A DNA stretch of 64,000 nucleotides, taken from contig VCAZ01000015.1 of NCBI GenBank assembly GCA_005784505.1, positions 3,073,168 to 3,137,167 of the forward strand, in the 5' to 3' direction. The notes beneath the pieces were generated by a model. It was not told the DNA's origin, searched no databases, and worked only from the letters and a program-made list of their open reading frames with translations. The stretch is from Bagarius yarrelli. Lineage: Eukaryota > Chordata > Actinopteri > Siluriformes > Sisoridae. Below, in pieces: positions 34,725-46,698 of the stretch (position 1 is the first letter of the stretch; each line of letters starts with the position of its first letter). The position numbers and the translations under genes were made by a program.

Positions 34725-36065
34725 AAGCCATTAATTCGGGTTGTGTAAATAGAATAAATCTATAGGGTAAATCTATTACTCTATTCCTACAGGACAAATA
34801 TTATTTCATAACACTCTCTTTCTTTATTTTATCTTTTATCTATATTATATCATTATAAGGCATACAACCAATTATTTGGAATTGTCATATTAATGTATTT
34901 GATTTGACACAAATGGGTGAACCGGATAAGATGTGGATGGTTATCATCTTGAAATTTGTTTCAAAATCATCATCAATACCTTAAATCTGCAAATTCTTCC
35001 TACACATGAATGAATTAACTGTCATTTTATGACACAGTATACCAACCCCAATTCACAGTTCCCGAACAAGGATACATATTTTAGGCTAAAACTAAAAATG
35101 GAATTGCATTAAAAAGTGTCTGTAAAACAGCACATTAATACACTTTAATAAGTGAACCAGTGCAGTGTAAAGGACCAGTCATCCTGCTGTAGCTAAAGTT
35201 ATTGGTGTTTAGACAAATTGTGGCCCTTGGGAAATCAAAATACTAGGTTTTTCGGCACCGTGGGCAAAAGGTCATAATTGTTGCACAAGTTTAAAGGTTG
35301 GATTGTAATGGATTTCATTTGTAAGTGTAATTGCAAACACAGCCCATGTGAGCACTTTCATTCTTTTGTTATTTGTAGAAGCCTTAATGACTCTCTCCAA
35401 ATTAGAGACATTTTACCCCTTGCGTGTAGTAACAGCCCACTTCACATGCCACAGTGAACAAGGATTGAAAGCTGGACGTGAGGTTAATGACATATCGATT
35501 TCTTATTCCTAAGCCTGACATTCACAAGCTACGTTTCTAGTGGTACAACTACAGTGTTTAATGAAATCTGAAACCACACTTTTATTGCTTTGTTAAGTTT
35601 AACAGACTTCAGCATTGCCTTTTACAAATATCAGAAAACTCAACTCCTCTTAGAGATCTTTAATTAGTGTGTAAACCTCTATATGTTATTTTATTAAAAC
35701 ATTTTATTAGGGATGGAATGTTATCAAAAAGGTTGTAATTTTCCCTTGACTCGAGCAACTGATTATACATAATACTAAGTGACTAGTGTGACTAGTGTAA
35801 ATATTAAGATCTACATCATGATTCTGCATTTTCCACGCTTGCAGAGACTTTCAAATGTGAGCGTACTTTATTTATTTAAAGTAAAGGTCTTAAAACTATG
35901 GCCGGATACTGCCCAACCCAAAATTTGAATAACAGCTCAAAAAATGTTAATATCATGTAAAAGTCTTTACAAAATGAAGTGTATAGAATCTAGACTAAAG
36001 CAGAAGATTTTATTTCCATGTTGAGCAAATAACATGTTATGCAGTATAAATAAATCTCCTAGTCA
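34725..36065. other. No gene recognised
   Basis: AT-rich unique-looking sequence. A short duplication 'gtgactagtgtgactagtgt' near 35782 is the only small repeat. Confidence 0.55.
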
Positions 36066-36069
36066 GGTT

Positions 36070-36960
36070 CAGTTCACACTACCACAATCATGAGGAGGAC
36101 TGCTGATTTGACATCAGCATGAGTGAGTGTGAATGAGTGTCAGGAGACACTCATTGACACCCTCTATAAAGATTGTAAGGCACAGAATATCATTGATAAA
36201 AAGGTTGGCTCTTCATAGTGCTGTACCAAAGCATACTCTTCAAAAGGTGCACAAGCGACCGGCTGGAGTCAATGAGACGTGTTCAAGAAATGACACTACC
36301 AAACCAGGTAACATCAGAGGCAACTTACCTGGGCTACGGAGAAGAAAAACTGGAGCATTACTCCAGTGGTTAAAAGCCCTTTATTCAGTTGAAAGTATTT
36401 TTTTTTCATTTGGAAACTGAGTTTCCAAAGTCTGGAGCAAGAGAGAGGAGAGACACAGAATCTAAACTGCTTAAAGTCCAGTGTAAAGTGTCAACAGTCA
36501 GTGATATTTTAGGGTGCCATGTCATCTGCTGGTGTTGGTCCACCGAGTTTTATTAAGTCCAAAGTTAAAGAGATTTTAGGGCATGGCCGTGGTATTACTG
36601 TGCTTGACTGGCCAGCCAACTCTTCTGACCCTAACCCTATAGAAAATCTTCAAGAGGAAGACGTGAGACACCAGAATCCACAATACAGATAAGCTAAAGT
36701 CCGCACCTCAGCAGTGCCACAGGCTGATGCAGCATTGACGTGCATTGACTGCATAAATGAACATACTTTACTTTAAAATTTGGCCGTTCTATATTATTAG
36801 TAATTTCTTTGATTATCTTAGAAAATATTGCAATAGTTTCAGATACTTGATTTAGGATGCTCATAAGTTGTGAGTCAAAATGATCTAAATTTAAAATAAA
36901 AAAGACTTGAAATATTAAAGTTCATATGAAGAAAATGTAAAATAAGTGAAAATGTCTATG
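36070..36960 (+). mobile_element. Tc1-like transposase relic, plus strand
   Basis: Landmarks in order: 'caggagacactcattgacac', 'ggttggctcttcatagtgct', 'ggtgcacaagcgaccggctg', 'ttacctgggctacggagaag', 'catttggaaactgagtttcc', 'atgtcatctgctggtgttgg' (start of the DDE core), then 'ITVLDWPANSSDPNPIENL' encoded at 36591-36648, which includes the SPDLNP-type block. Upstream, the helix-turn-helix region and the centre are shortened. Between 'tccaaagttaaagagatttt' and 'agggcatggccgtggtatta' the segment holding the second catalytic Asp is missing. A degenerate A/T-rich 3' region extends to about 36960. Many stops and frameshifts; the open frame 36133-36420 is only part of it. Confidence 0.88.
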
Positions 36961-36973
36961 TTGAAATTAAATT

Positions 36974-37002
36974 GAATAAATAAATAAATAAATAAAATAA
37001 AT
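36974..37002. repeat. (AAAT)n microsatellite
   Basis: About six AAAT units with one imperfection, directly at the end of the Tc1 relic. Confidence 0.9.
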
Positions 37003-37017
37003 GTTTCCAATTAAATT

Positions 37018-37268
37018 ATACCCGCTTATTTCTAATCAGGCTCATGGGAATCTGCTGCAGTCTATCCCAGCTGCAAGTTTTACTCCTGTGGGCAATTTAG
37101 AAACACCAATCAACCTAGAATACATGTTTTTGGGCTGTGGAATGGAAGCAGAGCACCAGAATTAGCCCCGTACAAGCACGGGGAGAACATGCAGACTCCA
37201 CATAGAAAAGCTCCTGATAGGAACCTGGAACCTTCTCGCTGTGAGGCAACAGCGCTATCCACTAAGCA
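37018..37268 (+). mobile_element. Second copy of the 'CCCAGCTG...' teleost repeat
   Basis: 'tatacccgcttatttctaat', 'cagtctatcccagctgcaag', 'caccaatcaacctagaatac', 'acaagcacggggagaacatg', 'cagactccacatagaaaagc', 'ctcgctgtgaggcaacagcg'. Same block order as 20239-20596, but the 'cctggac...cgcaggg' centre is deleted. It retains the 3' end better than the first copy. Confidence 0.85.
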
Positions 37269-37440
37269 AATATACTGTCATAAATGTTTCTTCTTAGGTG
37301 TAACTGGATCATACTAGTAGGCAGCCTAAAATAATAATAAGCCTTTGTAATAATTTATAATTTAGTTTGTTTTGCCAAATATACATTATAGCACAGCAAA
37401 TGTCTTTAGGCACATATCTCAGCTTGGAGTCAGAGAGTAG

Positions 37441-37560
37441 GGTCAGCCATGATATGACCTTGCTCAAAGGCCCAACAGTGGCAACTTGGCAGTGCTAGGG
37501 TTTGAACCCTGATCTTTCAAGCAACAATCCAGGACCTTAACAGTTTGAGCCACTGCGACT
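37441..37560 (-). mobile_element. SINE (family A), minus strand
   Basis: 'gaccttgctcaaaggcccaa', 'cagtggcaacttggcagtgc', 'tagggtttgaaccctgatct', 'ccaggaccttaacagtttga', 'gccactgcgact': a clear reverse-complement copy including the B box (GGTTTGAACCC on this strand) and the head. Confidence 0.82.
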
Positions 37561-37564
37561 CTGC

Positions 37565-38640
37565 CTCTTTCTTTTTAATACCCATTAAAAACTTTGGCAA
37601 TTCTTTTTATATGCCACAGAATGTTCTAGACAGGTTTTCATAATCATCAGAGCTTTTTCTGCTGACTCAAAGCATGACCTTTTCCAGAGTGAAGATAACT
37701 TTGAGAGTGTAATTAATTTTGTGTCAGTTTCTCTTTCATACCCCAGACCCCTTGTTTATACCTTAGCAGCCCAATTACCATTCACAGTGTCATGCTAAGC
37801 ACTACTATTAGCCTGAAGCAGCTTCTAAAACAGCTCATCACTCAAAAATAGACAATTTACTGAGGATTATTATATTCCCCACTCATTCTCAAGCACTGAG
37901 AGGAACTGTTCCTTGTATTTGTGTACGGTCTGCAGCTGAGCACTTAGGGATATACAGTTAAGAAGGCATTAGGTGTGCACAGAGGTCTTCTCCTTTTAAC
38001 AGGCATTTTCGTTTGGCCTTTTACTGACCGTTATATTTATAGCTATAAATGAACAATGTTGGTCTGAAGGTTCAAATGCAGTCAAGATGGCCGCAGCCAG
38101 CGAGGGATGAAAAATGACTCTCTTTTAAATGCTAATTAGTTTGGTTAGCATTGAACTCTTCTGCTTGGTTGGCAAAAAATATTCTGAATATAAACACTAA
38201 GAGCTTTGCATTACTTATTCAGACATACTGCAGTTTATTCCTGTTGACTTGCACTAAATTATAATTAGTACAATTTATTTTTTTCCTGACTAATATTTAT
38301 TTGGTGCTGTATGTACCTATATTGTACCAGTACAAATGATCATCTACAGTTATCCTAACCCTGTTTTTGTTTCTAGTTTTAATTCTTTAAATATTTGCAC
38401 TGATGCACTTCCTGATGTAGAGGTCACTTAAACTCAGCTTCAGACGTCATGTCATACAATATATTGCTGAATATTTTTAGACACCTTACCATCAGGAAAA
38501 AATAAACATCTTCTTCCAGATGTACTCCCAGACTTAGTTACTCCTTGTTCGATTAAGCCCTACTCATCTATTAAAGTTTGCACTACAGTTTAAATCTTAA
38601 ATTTGGGATATATGATCATTCAGCTACAATAGTATTAATG
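37565..38640. other. No gene; conserved-looking stretch 38040-38220
   Basis: 38040-38220 contains a YY1-type CAAGATGGCCGC (38083-38094), a homeodomain palindrome GCTAATTAGT (near 38131) and AT-hook-like flanks without any repeat signature. It is a candidate conserved non-coding element by motif content only. Nothing else was seen. Confidence 0.35.
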
Positions 38641-38930
38641 AGATCAGGCACTAACATCAGGTGATGAGGTCTGTGGTGCTTTCAGTGTTCCAGTTCATTC
38701 CAAAGGTGTTCAGTGGTGTTGTGGTCAGGGTTTTGTGCAGAACATGTTTTTGTACTCCAATCATAACACATCATGTCCTAATGGAACTCTGGGGCTTTGT
38801 GCAAAGAGGCAGAAATAACGCAATGCTACAACATACAAAGACATTCCAGACACCTGTGTGCCTCAAATTTTGGAAAGAAACTACATATGGATCTGATGGT
38901 CAGGTGTGCCACATAGCATGCATATAAGGC
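38640..38930 (-). mobile_element. Tc1-like transposon fragment with one terminus, minus strand
   Basis: The plus strand shows 'gttccagttcattccaaagg', 'tgttcagtggtgttgtggtc', 'agggttttgtgcagaac', which is the antisense of the SPDLNP-encoding part of a common teleost Tc1-like element, and 'ctttgtgcaaagaggcag'. It ends in 'gatctgatggtcaggtgtgc', which resembles the subterminal/terminal inverted repeat. The 5' two thirds are deleted. The open frame 38661-38927 is antisense noise. Confidence 0.62.
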
Positions 38931-39128
38931 AACATCAAATAATTATGACATAATAGACAAGGATAAAGAAACCAAAAAAAACATTAGAGGTTCGCAAATG
39001 TGTGAGGAAAAGCTCTTGTTACACAAGCTTTTCATAATATTTAGTGGTTTAGAACAATTAATGTAGTGCAGTATTTCATAGAGAGATACAAAAATCCCAA
39101 AATTTTATTTGGTACATTAAAATCTAAT

Positions 39129-39270
39129 TTGGACACATGATCATTAGATCTGTATGTGTTTTTTAAACATCCCATTCTATTTTCTCTTAGCCATTCAAAG
39201 CGGCCAACGTTCGGCTAAAGGACTGGTTATGCGAGACTTGCTGTCCATATACTTTTGAGCATGCAGTATA
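39129..39270. mobile_element. MITE-like deletion derivative of the same Tc1-like family
   Basis: Left end 'ggacacatgatcattagatc', 'tgtatgtgttttttaaacat', 'cccattctattt'; right end 'ttgctgtccatatacttttg' and AGCATGCAGTATAT. Left and right parts resemble the two ends of the family seen at 38640-38930 with almost no interior, about 140 bp in all. Target duplication was not established. Confidence 0.55.
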
Positions 39271-39274
39271 TTTT

Positions 39275-39915
39275 TCTTTTTTTTTACATATAGTAGCATC
39301 CTTGTTCCTTTTTATTCTCACATTTTTTCCTGCTTTACTTTAGTTCTCTGTATATTTTGGTCTAATGTTTGTAATCGCTTACCTATTGTACTCTGTATCT
39401 GTAAAAACGGAAGTAAGAGGAAGAGAGAGTGAGAGAGCCAAAAATGGGTGCAGGAGAAAGGCTTTCTGTCACAAAAAGGAAAACATGGCATGCTTCCACA
39501 AAGGTGTCCACTGGGATGGCATGTAGACAGAGTGAAAGCAAACAAGAGCAAGAAAAACTGAACAAACAAGAGTATACACTGCGGATTTAAATTTTTCATA
39601 ATCAGATTTCTGTTCCAAAGCACATTGAGAACACCTGCACCATGCTGACAAGATAACAAACAGTATGAATTTGGGTGTAGATGGAAGTAGAAGAGAGACA
39701 GAAAGTCTAAATTAGGGTGGACGTGCATGAGGTGCTTTGAGTATCCAGGGTGGACTCACACATAACACCTTTGCAGTTTACTGTATTGTAAAGCAAATAC
39801 TGTACAACATATGTACATTTAGACAAACTAGTTCGTGTTTCATCTGGTTTTGTATAAAAGCTTTGCTTATGCTTGATTATGTTCTTAACCACATTACGTA
39901 TTTAATACAAAAGCA
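39275..39915. other. No gene recognised
   Basis: The 136-codon minus-strand frame 39318-39728 is long for chance but has no domain. Two other frames overlap it on the same strand and its composition is Leu/Phe/Ser/Cys-rich, so I treat it as noise. Confidence 0.5.
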
Positions 39916-39918
39916 TTA

Positions 39919-40001
39919 TAATATAATTATTTATTAAAATAATTGCCATAATTATTTTAAATAAATAATTATAATATAATTATTTATTAAAATAATTGCC
40001 A
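39919..40001. repeat. AT-rich direct and inverted duplication
   Basis: A 32-bp unit containing 'ataatataattatttattaa' then AATAATTGCCA occurs at about 39919-39949 and again at 39970-40000. The DNA between and around them ('aataattgccataattattt') makes the first copy also inverted relative to the middle, so the region can fold as a hairpin. Confidence 0.85.
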
Positions 40002-40004
40002 CAA

Positions 40005-40725
40005 ACCTAATTGGCCCATTAGGCATTAGTTTGTATAGAACGTAAACCGTTTTAGAACTTTATAGTTAATCAACACATGGTGTTCCAGTTTTTAGAGTGG
40101 GCACCTCTCCTGACTTCCAGCACGATTATTGACAAATGCTATATTTTACGTGTAGCACTAAAAACCTAAAATCTTAAATAATGAAGCATGTGCTGTTATC
40201 TTCCATTGAGTTTGACACTGAGTGAGGTATTGTGCATCCTGCCAAAGCTGTCAAGAATTACTATTTAATCTTACTTATTGATATTATCATCACAGAGCCA
40301 AGCTGAGGAAAATAGAGTCATATTTGGCGGATGGTTTAAGTCCATAACAAAATTCCCACTGCCAGAGCGTCTGCCTACTGCACCAGATGCAGCAAAAACT
40401 CTATCCATCTGCTCCATCTGTCTGTTGTAGATCTCCATGCAACTGTCTTCTCCATCCCTCTGTCTCTTTTAGAACCCTTCTTCTGAGCCAGAGACAAGGT
40501 CTGTCTGCTTTTTTATTATCTGCTTAGAAAAGTAAGTCAACAGAACTGTTGGGCTTGATCCAAGAGCAGTGTGGATCTCAAATAAAATCACAACCAGAAA
40601 TTATACAATGTTAAGTCACTACTTTATTTACCTTGGGGCACATTCAACATTGATGTAAGTGTATGCTTAAAGAATTTATTGAGAAATTACACACATCTGT
40701 AGTTATATGGGATTTGTGCTTGTAC
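40005..40725. other. No gene recognised
   Basis: Nothing identified. Confidence 0.55.
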
Positions 40726-40727
40726 AA

Positions 40728-40915
40728 AGACATGAGTCTTTTTCTTCTGTCGGTTGTTCTCTTTAGGGGTTGCCATAGTGAATCATCTGACTCCACTTAG
40801 CCCTATCCTTTGCCTCCTTTTTACTCACACCACTAACCTAACCTCCTCATTCATCACATCCCTATACCTCAACTTTGGCTGTTATCTTTGCCTTCTACCC
40901 AGTCCTCTCTGGCTA
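40728..40915 (-). mobile_element. RTE-clade LINE 3' end, minus strand
   Basis: The plus strand begins 'cttctgtcggttgttctctt', 'taggggttgccatagtgaat', the reverse complement of the RTE 3' end also found at 15925-16182. The minus-strand translation contains 'RYRDVMNEEVRLVV', an F.DVV..-type block, and FTMATPKENNRQKKK, matching the other copy's end. It is a second 5'-truncated copy of about 190 bp, on the opposite strand. Confidence 0.8.
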
Positions 40916-40919
40916 CCAT

Positions 40920-43900
40920 GTGGAATTGACAAATATAAAATATCATTTGAATATAAAGCTTAATCTATAAATATATCACGAATAATAAAATGTATCAACC
41001 CTTTAAAGATCACAAATGTTCTGTCACTTTTATGACATTGAAATATCTAAATCGGGAACATTACTTCTCCATGGCAACAAAGAATGAAATCACAACAATT
41101 ACAGTTACCTTCATAATTGAGAGCTGAGATTAGAAAATTAACAGCTAATCGTTTTAAACGTCTTTATTTACTGAATGTACAGAATAGCCTATAGTCCATG
41201 TATGTGCTAATTCAATGACTGATTAAATATAACACACACACATGCAATCAAGGCCTGGTTGCCAAGTAGGAAGGTTTTGGTCTCTTAAACTGAAAGATGT
41301 TGGTTAAATCCTGGTTCCTTGTGCCTCTTGTTTGAACAGTGTTAGAATTATAATGCACCAGTAGTTGGGGTAACACCCTGGAGAATAGTCACAGACCTTC
41401 ATTTTCACATTACTTTATGCTTTTCCTTATAGAGACACGGTGGCCTCTGGCTGTCGGTATGCATGTGCCTGTGATGAGAAAAGCAACAGTCTTTACACAC
41501 ACTTTCCGAAGCTGCAGGCTACCATAACCAAAGCAAGCTCATTAATAACTGGCAGACCTATGCTGTATTTAACTTTTCTACCTAGAGCTCTGAAAAAATA
41601 GTGTCTGTGTGGCTACAATGGCAAAAGATTTGATGAATAAATGTAGATGATAAACTGATGATTTTTTTTTACTTAATTTTTCTTTTGATTTCAACTTAAC
41701 ATCACTAACCTGAATATTGGTTACAAAATTTCTGCTTGTTTACTATCCCTGCCTGCTGCTTACTTGGCTCAGGTGTGTTCAGTCAATCAGAGGGTAAAAG
41801 ATACCAAATCACCAGGTCTTCCCTATTCCTCTCTCATTTGAAATGGTATCTTCCAGCTTCTGACACAGCTGAACCAGGTAATCAGCAGAGGTAGAAAAGG
41901 GTAAAACAAGTGGAACAAATAAAACCTCTGACAGACTTAACGATTTTGGGATGATTTCCTTGACGTAGAGTGTCGTAGGGATTCGTAAACAACAATGGCC
42001 ATTGAGACGCATGTTTTAATCGTTTCATCTCTTGTAGCTCTTTCGTATGATGCCATTTCTGCGACACTCAATGACATCAACGTGGAAAGTGTAGCATTTT
42101 TTCCTTCGTATAGTGACGTTGGCCAGTAGGAGCACAGAATCTATTTCGTACACAGCTTTAAGAAAGAGAGATGACTGTGCTGCTACATGGACTTATGAAA
42201 TGGAATAAAGCTTTGTGGGGCTATAGCAACAGTACGCTTACCTTTACAAGGTAGTCGAAGGACTACCATGACAAAATAAAAAAAGATACTTGTTGGCAAT
42301 CAGATTGGGCAGATTCCCACTCACGTCAGCCCCAAAAAAAAAAAAAAATTGGGTTACATTGGGTTGGTTGATAAAATGTAGTCTGCTATTTAATACATGG
42401 GAGTTGAAATATTTTTTCAGTTACACTGTATTTGGTCTCCAGTCCAATCTGGAAACCCTGTTAATGAGCAGCAAATCACTCATTATGTTCTCATTCACCA
42501 ATAGCGCCACATTATTTTCTATACATTAATTTCTTTGTGGCGGGTTGGGAGTTTTCATATCAATGTAATTTTGGTAACTGACTGTTTTCAGAAAAGTTTC
42601 ATTGTCATTTTAACTTCATGTTTATGAACGTAGGGTTGCTTTGTTTATAGCCGTTGCATGGAAACCGCTATTTCTGCAGCATCAAAAGCATCTCACATCA
42701 CATAGGAAGATTAAGCAGAGAGCAAGATGTAGAATGGCATGATTAAAACATTTAAGATAGAATCCTGTGTAGGATAAGCAGCACAAAAAAAATATATATT
42801 ATCTTTTTTTTTTTTTTTTTTTTTACTAAATTACTCCTTCAAATGTTTGTAAAGCTTTTAAAGAATCTACAGGCTTTTATTATACTGTATTAAAAATATT
42901 GTTTATACATAAACATTACTGTTTATCACTGGTAAGGTAATGCTAACTTCTACTAGTTGCTATTCTACTCAACAAGATAAGTGTAATATTATCAGCTTAT
43001 AAATAAATTATAATTAAGCAAAAACAAACAAAACAAAAAAGGACCATGCATATAAGGTGTGTCAAATTTTGACTTTGGGCTCATTTCAATTCAAATTTTT
43101 CCATTACTTTCATCAGAAAAACAAAACGCTTTACTGCCCCTTAGTTTGCCCTGTTTTTAGAGATTAATTATTCCCCTGGACCAACAAATAAACCTGCAGC
43201 TGCCTCTAGTATATACCTTTCTTTTTCTCTCTCATTTACTTTTCCATTTTCTCCGTTTTCATTTACAAGCAGAGAAATATCTGTTTTATTCTTGTTTTTT
43301 TAATTTATATGCAGATTTACTGCGTACATGCCAATTGAGCCGAATCACTGCAGCACAAAAATATTCTAATGTATGGCACATTCTACGATAATTGCAAATA
43401 TTTATCAGCCTAAAGCAACAACTTCAATATAACAACAAAGTCTTTCTTGACTTGCAATCTTGCGTTTCGTTTTTGAATAATTCAGTTATTTGCCTGTCAG
43501 TTTATTTTTATATATCATTGGTCACTTAGGAGTTTAAATATCATGCTACGGCTGTAATATTAATCCCCTGTTAGGAATTAACGTTAGGATCTGGAGGATT
43601 TGATATAACCTAATCTAATGCTAGTCCTAACAAGTATGCCTGCAGGTGGAAACACACACACACCCCTTCTATTTTAGGACGAGGGTTATTTACGAAATGA
43701 CATTTGACAAACTATTATGCAACATTTACACCTACCCCTCTCTTTCGCTCTTCTGCCTGTCTTTTTTTCCACTTTCTCCCTCCTGATCTCTGTTTTCCTC
43801 ACTTCCATTTTGCTTCCTTCCAGCTAAAATTAAAACGCTGCAATTATTTAACTTCGAGTTCATAAACGCTTTTTTTTAACATTTCTGCATTTGACACTGA

Positions 43901-46110
43901 GAGCATAAGTCGCAATTTAGATATAGTTCAAAGATAGACGAATGCTAAAAATGTAGCTCTCAAGGGATATATTGCTATCAAAAAGCGCACCTAGGTTTTC
44001 AACTGATGACAAAAAAATTGACAGAGCACCCATCAAGTGTTAGATAGTGTTTTAGATTATTAGTGTATATGTTGTGGAAAACCTCCATTCAACAGAAGTA
44101 GAAGTGACAAGGTGACAAGTTCATGAAGTTAAGACGTCTGCCTTCAGACAAAAAAAAGTGTGTCAACGCCTACGGTTTTGACGGCAGTGACGAGGAGATG
44201 AAGCATTTGGATGTGGGAAGTGGGGTTAGGGGGTGAGAATGGAGTCCAGATGGATGAGTACAAAGTGACAGGAGGAGTGAAATGGACATCAGGCACAGAG
44301 TCAATGCACTAGGATGAATAAAGAAAGAAAGAAAAGAGTGTAGGTAAACCAAACTAAATGCATATTCACTGTATGTGTCATTCTGTTCACAATTAAAACA
44401 TTTGTGTTTGACACATACTCTCCACCTCATATCTGTCCATTTTCAAACATATACTATATTTCCTTATATGGTCATAGGTTCCTGTTCTCATTATCCTTCA
44501 CCTGCCGATTAGATTAAGTTATTTTTATTCCGTTTAGAACCCCAAAATCACAAATTTGCAAGCATGTCCCACTACATATGGATTAAGAACAAATTATTTA
44601 GTGCTGGCAGAAGGATATGTTATCGGAAAAAAAGACTAATGAGAAAGGGATGTGAAGGTGTGAGAAATGAAGAGAGGGAGAAATCTCACCAAAGCACAGG
44701 TAAGGTGATGAGTCTCATGTCATTATGATTCCCTTATTTCCCTCTTAATCACATCAGGCTTGTGTAGAGAGACACGGCGGGGGACAGGCAAAGCAGCTCA
44801 CACAGTGAGCCCATCACATACACCAAAGTCTGTGAATCTCAGTCTAAAGTCTATTCTTCTTATTTGCTCTCTTTTCGAATCTTCGAATCTCGAAACTATT
44901 GGCATGGATATTATTTTCACAATTCAGTCATTTAATGTGTGTGAGTTTTGAAATGGACACATGGACAATACAAATGTAAAGCTTAGTTTATGTTTTTTAT
45001 TTGGTTAATAAGAGTAAAGAAATTATTTTGGTCATATTCGATCTCTAGATTTCTCTGCAACTAGAGAAGAGGCTCAGTGCTGAGACAAAACCAGAGATTC
45101 TCTCACTGCTTTAGCTTGTGCATGTACATTACGAACAACAGAGACTTTAGAGACTTTAAGACACACCCGCACACACATCACGGGTGATAAAGGTGATGAT
45201 GAAGTCAAAACAGCCCAAAGTCATTTCATTAAGGATCCTTCAGCGGTTTGACATTGTTTGTGCTGCGTGTGTGTGTGTGTGTGTGTGTGTATGCATTGAC
45301 TTCTCTATCCCTGGCCAATCGTTTCCTTCTGCCAACTGCAGAAGCTTTTCTGAGAGCTGCTTCACTTATCTCTGATGGTTTCAAGGTTTCAGCAGAGAGA
45401 AGAGTTAAAGGGCACTAAGAAAACCACACTATTGATTAAGGTCACTGGTGCTTAATAAATCTCTCTTACATCCTGGTGAGGGAGGTGTGACCATTGTGTC
45501 TATCAGTTACACTTAAGGATAGGACCCATAGTCTATGTGCCTATCAGGATCAATAAATGAAATGAGGCCTGTCTTTAAAATATGGCCCTTGTATATATAT
45601 ATCAGTCTCACTGAAAGGAATTGTAGCCTCTGTACTTGCTAGCTGCATGAAAAAAGGCGTGGCCTCTGTAATTTACTGTAGATTCACGGAAATTCGTTTT
45701 TTTTTTCAGTTCATATTAAAACTATAACAAAGCCTAATATTAAGTCGATATTAGGTGATCTTTTAAAATGATAATTTTAAGGTTTTACAGCTTTAATTTT
45801 TTAGAAAGACTGAACAAGAGAGAGAAAAAGAGAGAGAAAGATGTCGTGCTACAATAAATACTTACATTTTTATGTGAAAAGAAGGAATTGAATAGAATTT
45901 GTAAAACAAAATACATTGTGCTTCTCAATGTAGGATTTAGCAGCTTAGCTCTTATCTTTTGTTCATTTTTTTACTGTAGATTATATAATACACAGACATA
46001 CATGCTGCAGCGACAGACTGTGCTGTTAAAGAAAAAATAATTCGTTTATGTTAATAGCGTTTTTTATAATGTATTTAACTGTCAGGGTGGGTTTGACAGA
46101 TATGTTTGTT
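40920..46110. other. Long gene-poor stretch
   Basis: No gene or full repeat recognised in about 5.2 kb. Homopolymers A15 (42334-42348) and T21 (42804-42824) occur. A coding-like minus-strand stretch at 41930-42055 is reported as a finding. A C/T-rich tract lies at 43730-43820, and a small 'gagagaaaaagagagagaaag' run near 45820. Confidence 0.5.
45267..45290. repeat. (GT)12 microsatellite
   Basis: Perfect GT tract. Confidence 0.95.
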
Positions 46111-46115
46111 CAATT

Positions 46116-46205
46116 AGAATCAGAATCAGGTTTATTTGACATGGACTATGGGTTTAGATGTAAAAGGAATTTGCTGCTGCTCAATTTTAAAATCAGTTGT
46201 ACAAT
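46116..46205 (+). mobile_element. Teleost 'AGAATCAGAATCAGGTTTATT' tail
   Basis: 'agaatcagaatcaggtttat' followed by 'atgtaaaaggaatttgctgc' corresponds to a common teleost interspersed tail ('..cagctttattggccaagtatg...aaggaattt'). Short decayed copy; parent class unclear. Confidence 0.6.
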
Positions 46206-46355
46206 AATGTTTACGTACAGTTATATTACATTGCATGTGCATGTGTGTTATTTATTTTGATTTAGTCTTGGCTTTTCTAAAGTTCTGTCACGACTAGTCT
46301 CACCGTCTCTGTGTGTAGCCGTCCTGTGTGAAATTTTGATTAATGTTTTAACACC

Positions 46356-46698
46356 TGTAACGAATCAGATGAATTCAAATTCATAATGCAGGTAACAGCT
46401 TTATTGAAGTCGGCACAAAAGCAGAAGCGTAAGCAGTAGGCAGGCAGAGTAGATATAAGTAAACGTGGTAAACAAATCCAAATCGCAAAGAGGTACTCGT
46501 AGTCAGGAGAAAGCATAGATCAAAAAACATAAAGACAATAGACATAAACCACATCAAGCGCTTAGTACGTAGACAGGGCTAACAATACTTCGCAATGTGG
46601 TGATGGTTAGTGCTAGCTTATAAAGGCTAACCGCCGGAAGTGACTGCTAGACTTCCAGTGAGGGCGCCCTCCTGTGGTTGCCAGCCGTAATCGCTACA
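46356..46698 (-). mobile_element. Solo LTR with perfect 5-bp target-site duplication
   Basis: A 343-bp unit begins TGTAACGAATC and ends GATTACGGC... on the minus strand, that is ...TAATCGCTACA on the plus strand. The ends are a near-perfect inverted repeat (TGTAACGA versus TGTAGCGA). The 5 bp ACACC stand on both sides (46351-46355 and 46699-46703). Read on the minus strand it has the LTR order: TG start, GC-rich U3, a TATA box CTTTATAAGC (plus 46616-46626), an AATAAA signal (plus 46400-46405) about 200 bp downstream, and a CA end. No internal retroelement sequence adjoins it, so it is a solo LTR left by recombination between two LTRs. The superfamily cannot be told; a 5-bp duplication fits Ty3/Gypsy or BEL. 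Confidence 0.88.

Noticed and set aside
39318..39728. 136-codon minus-strand open frame
   Set aside because: No domain, Leu/Phe/Ser/Cys-rich, overlapped by two other frames on the same strand; treated as chance.
42334..42348. A15 run as a possible poly(A) tail of a processed pseudogene
   Set aside because: No recognisable gene sequence upstream and no flanking target duplication.
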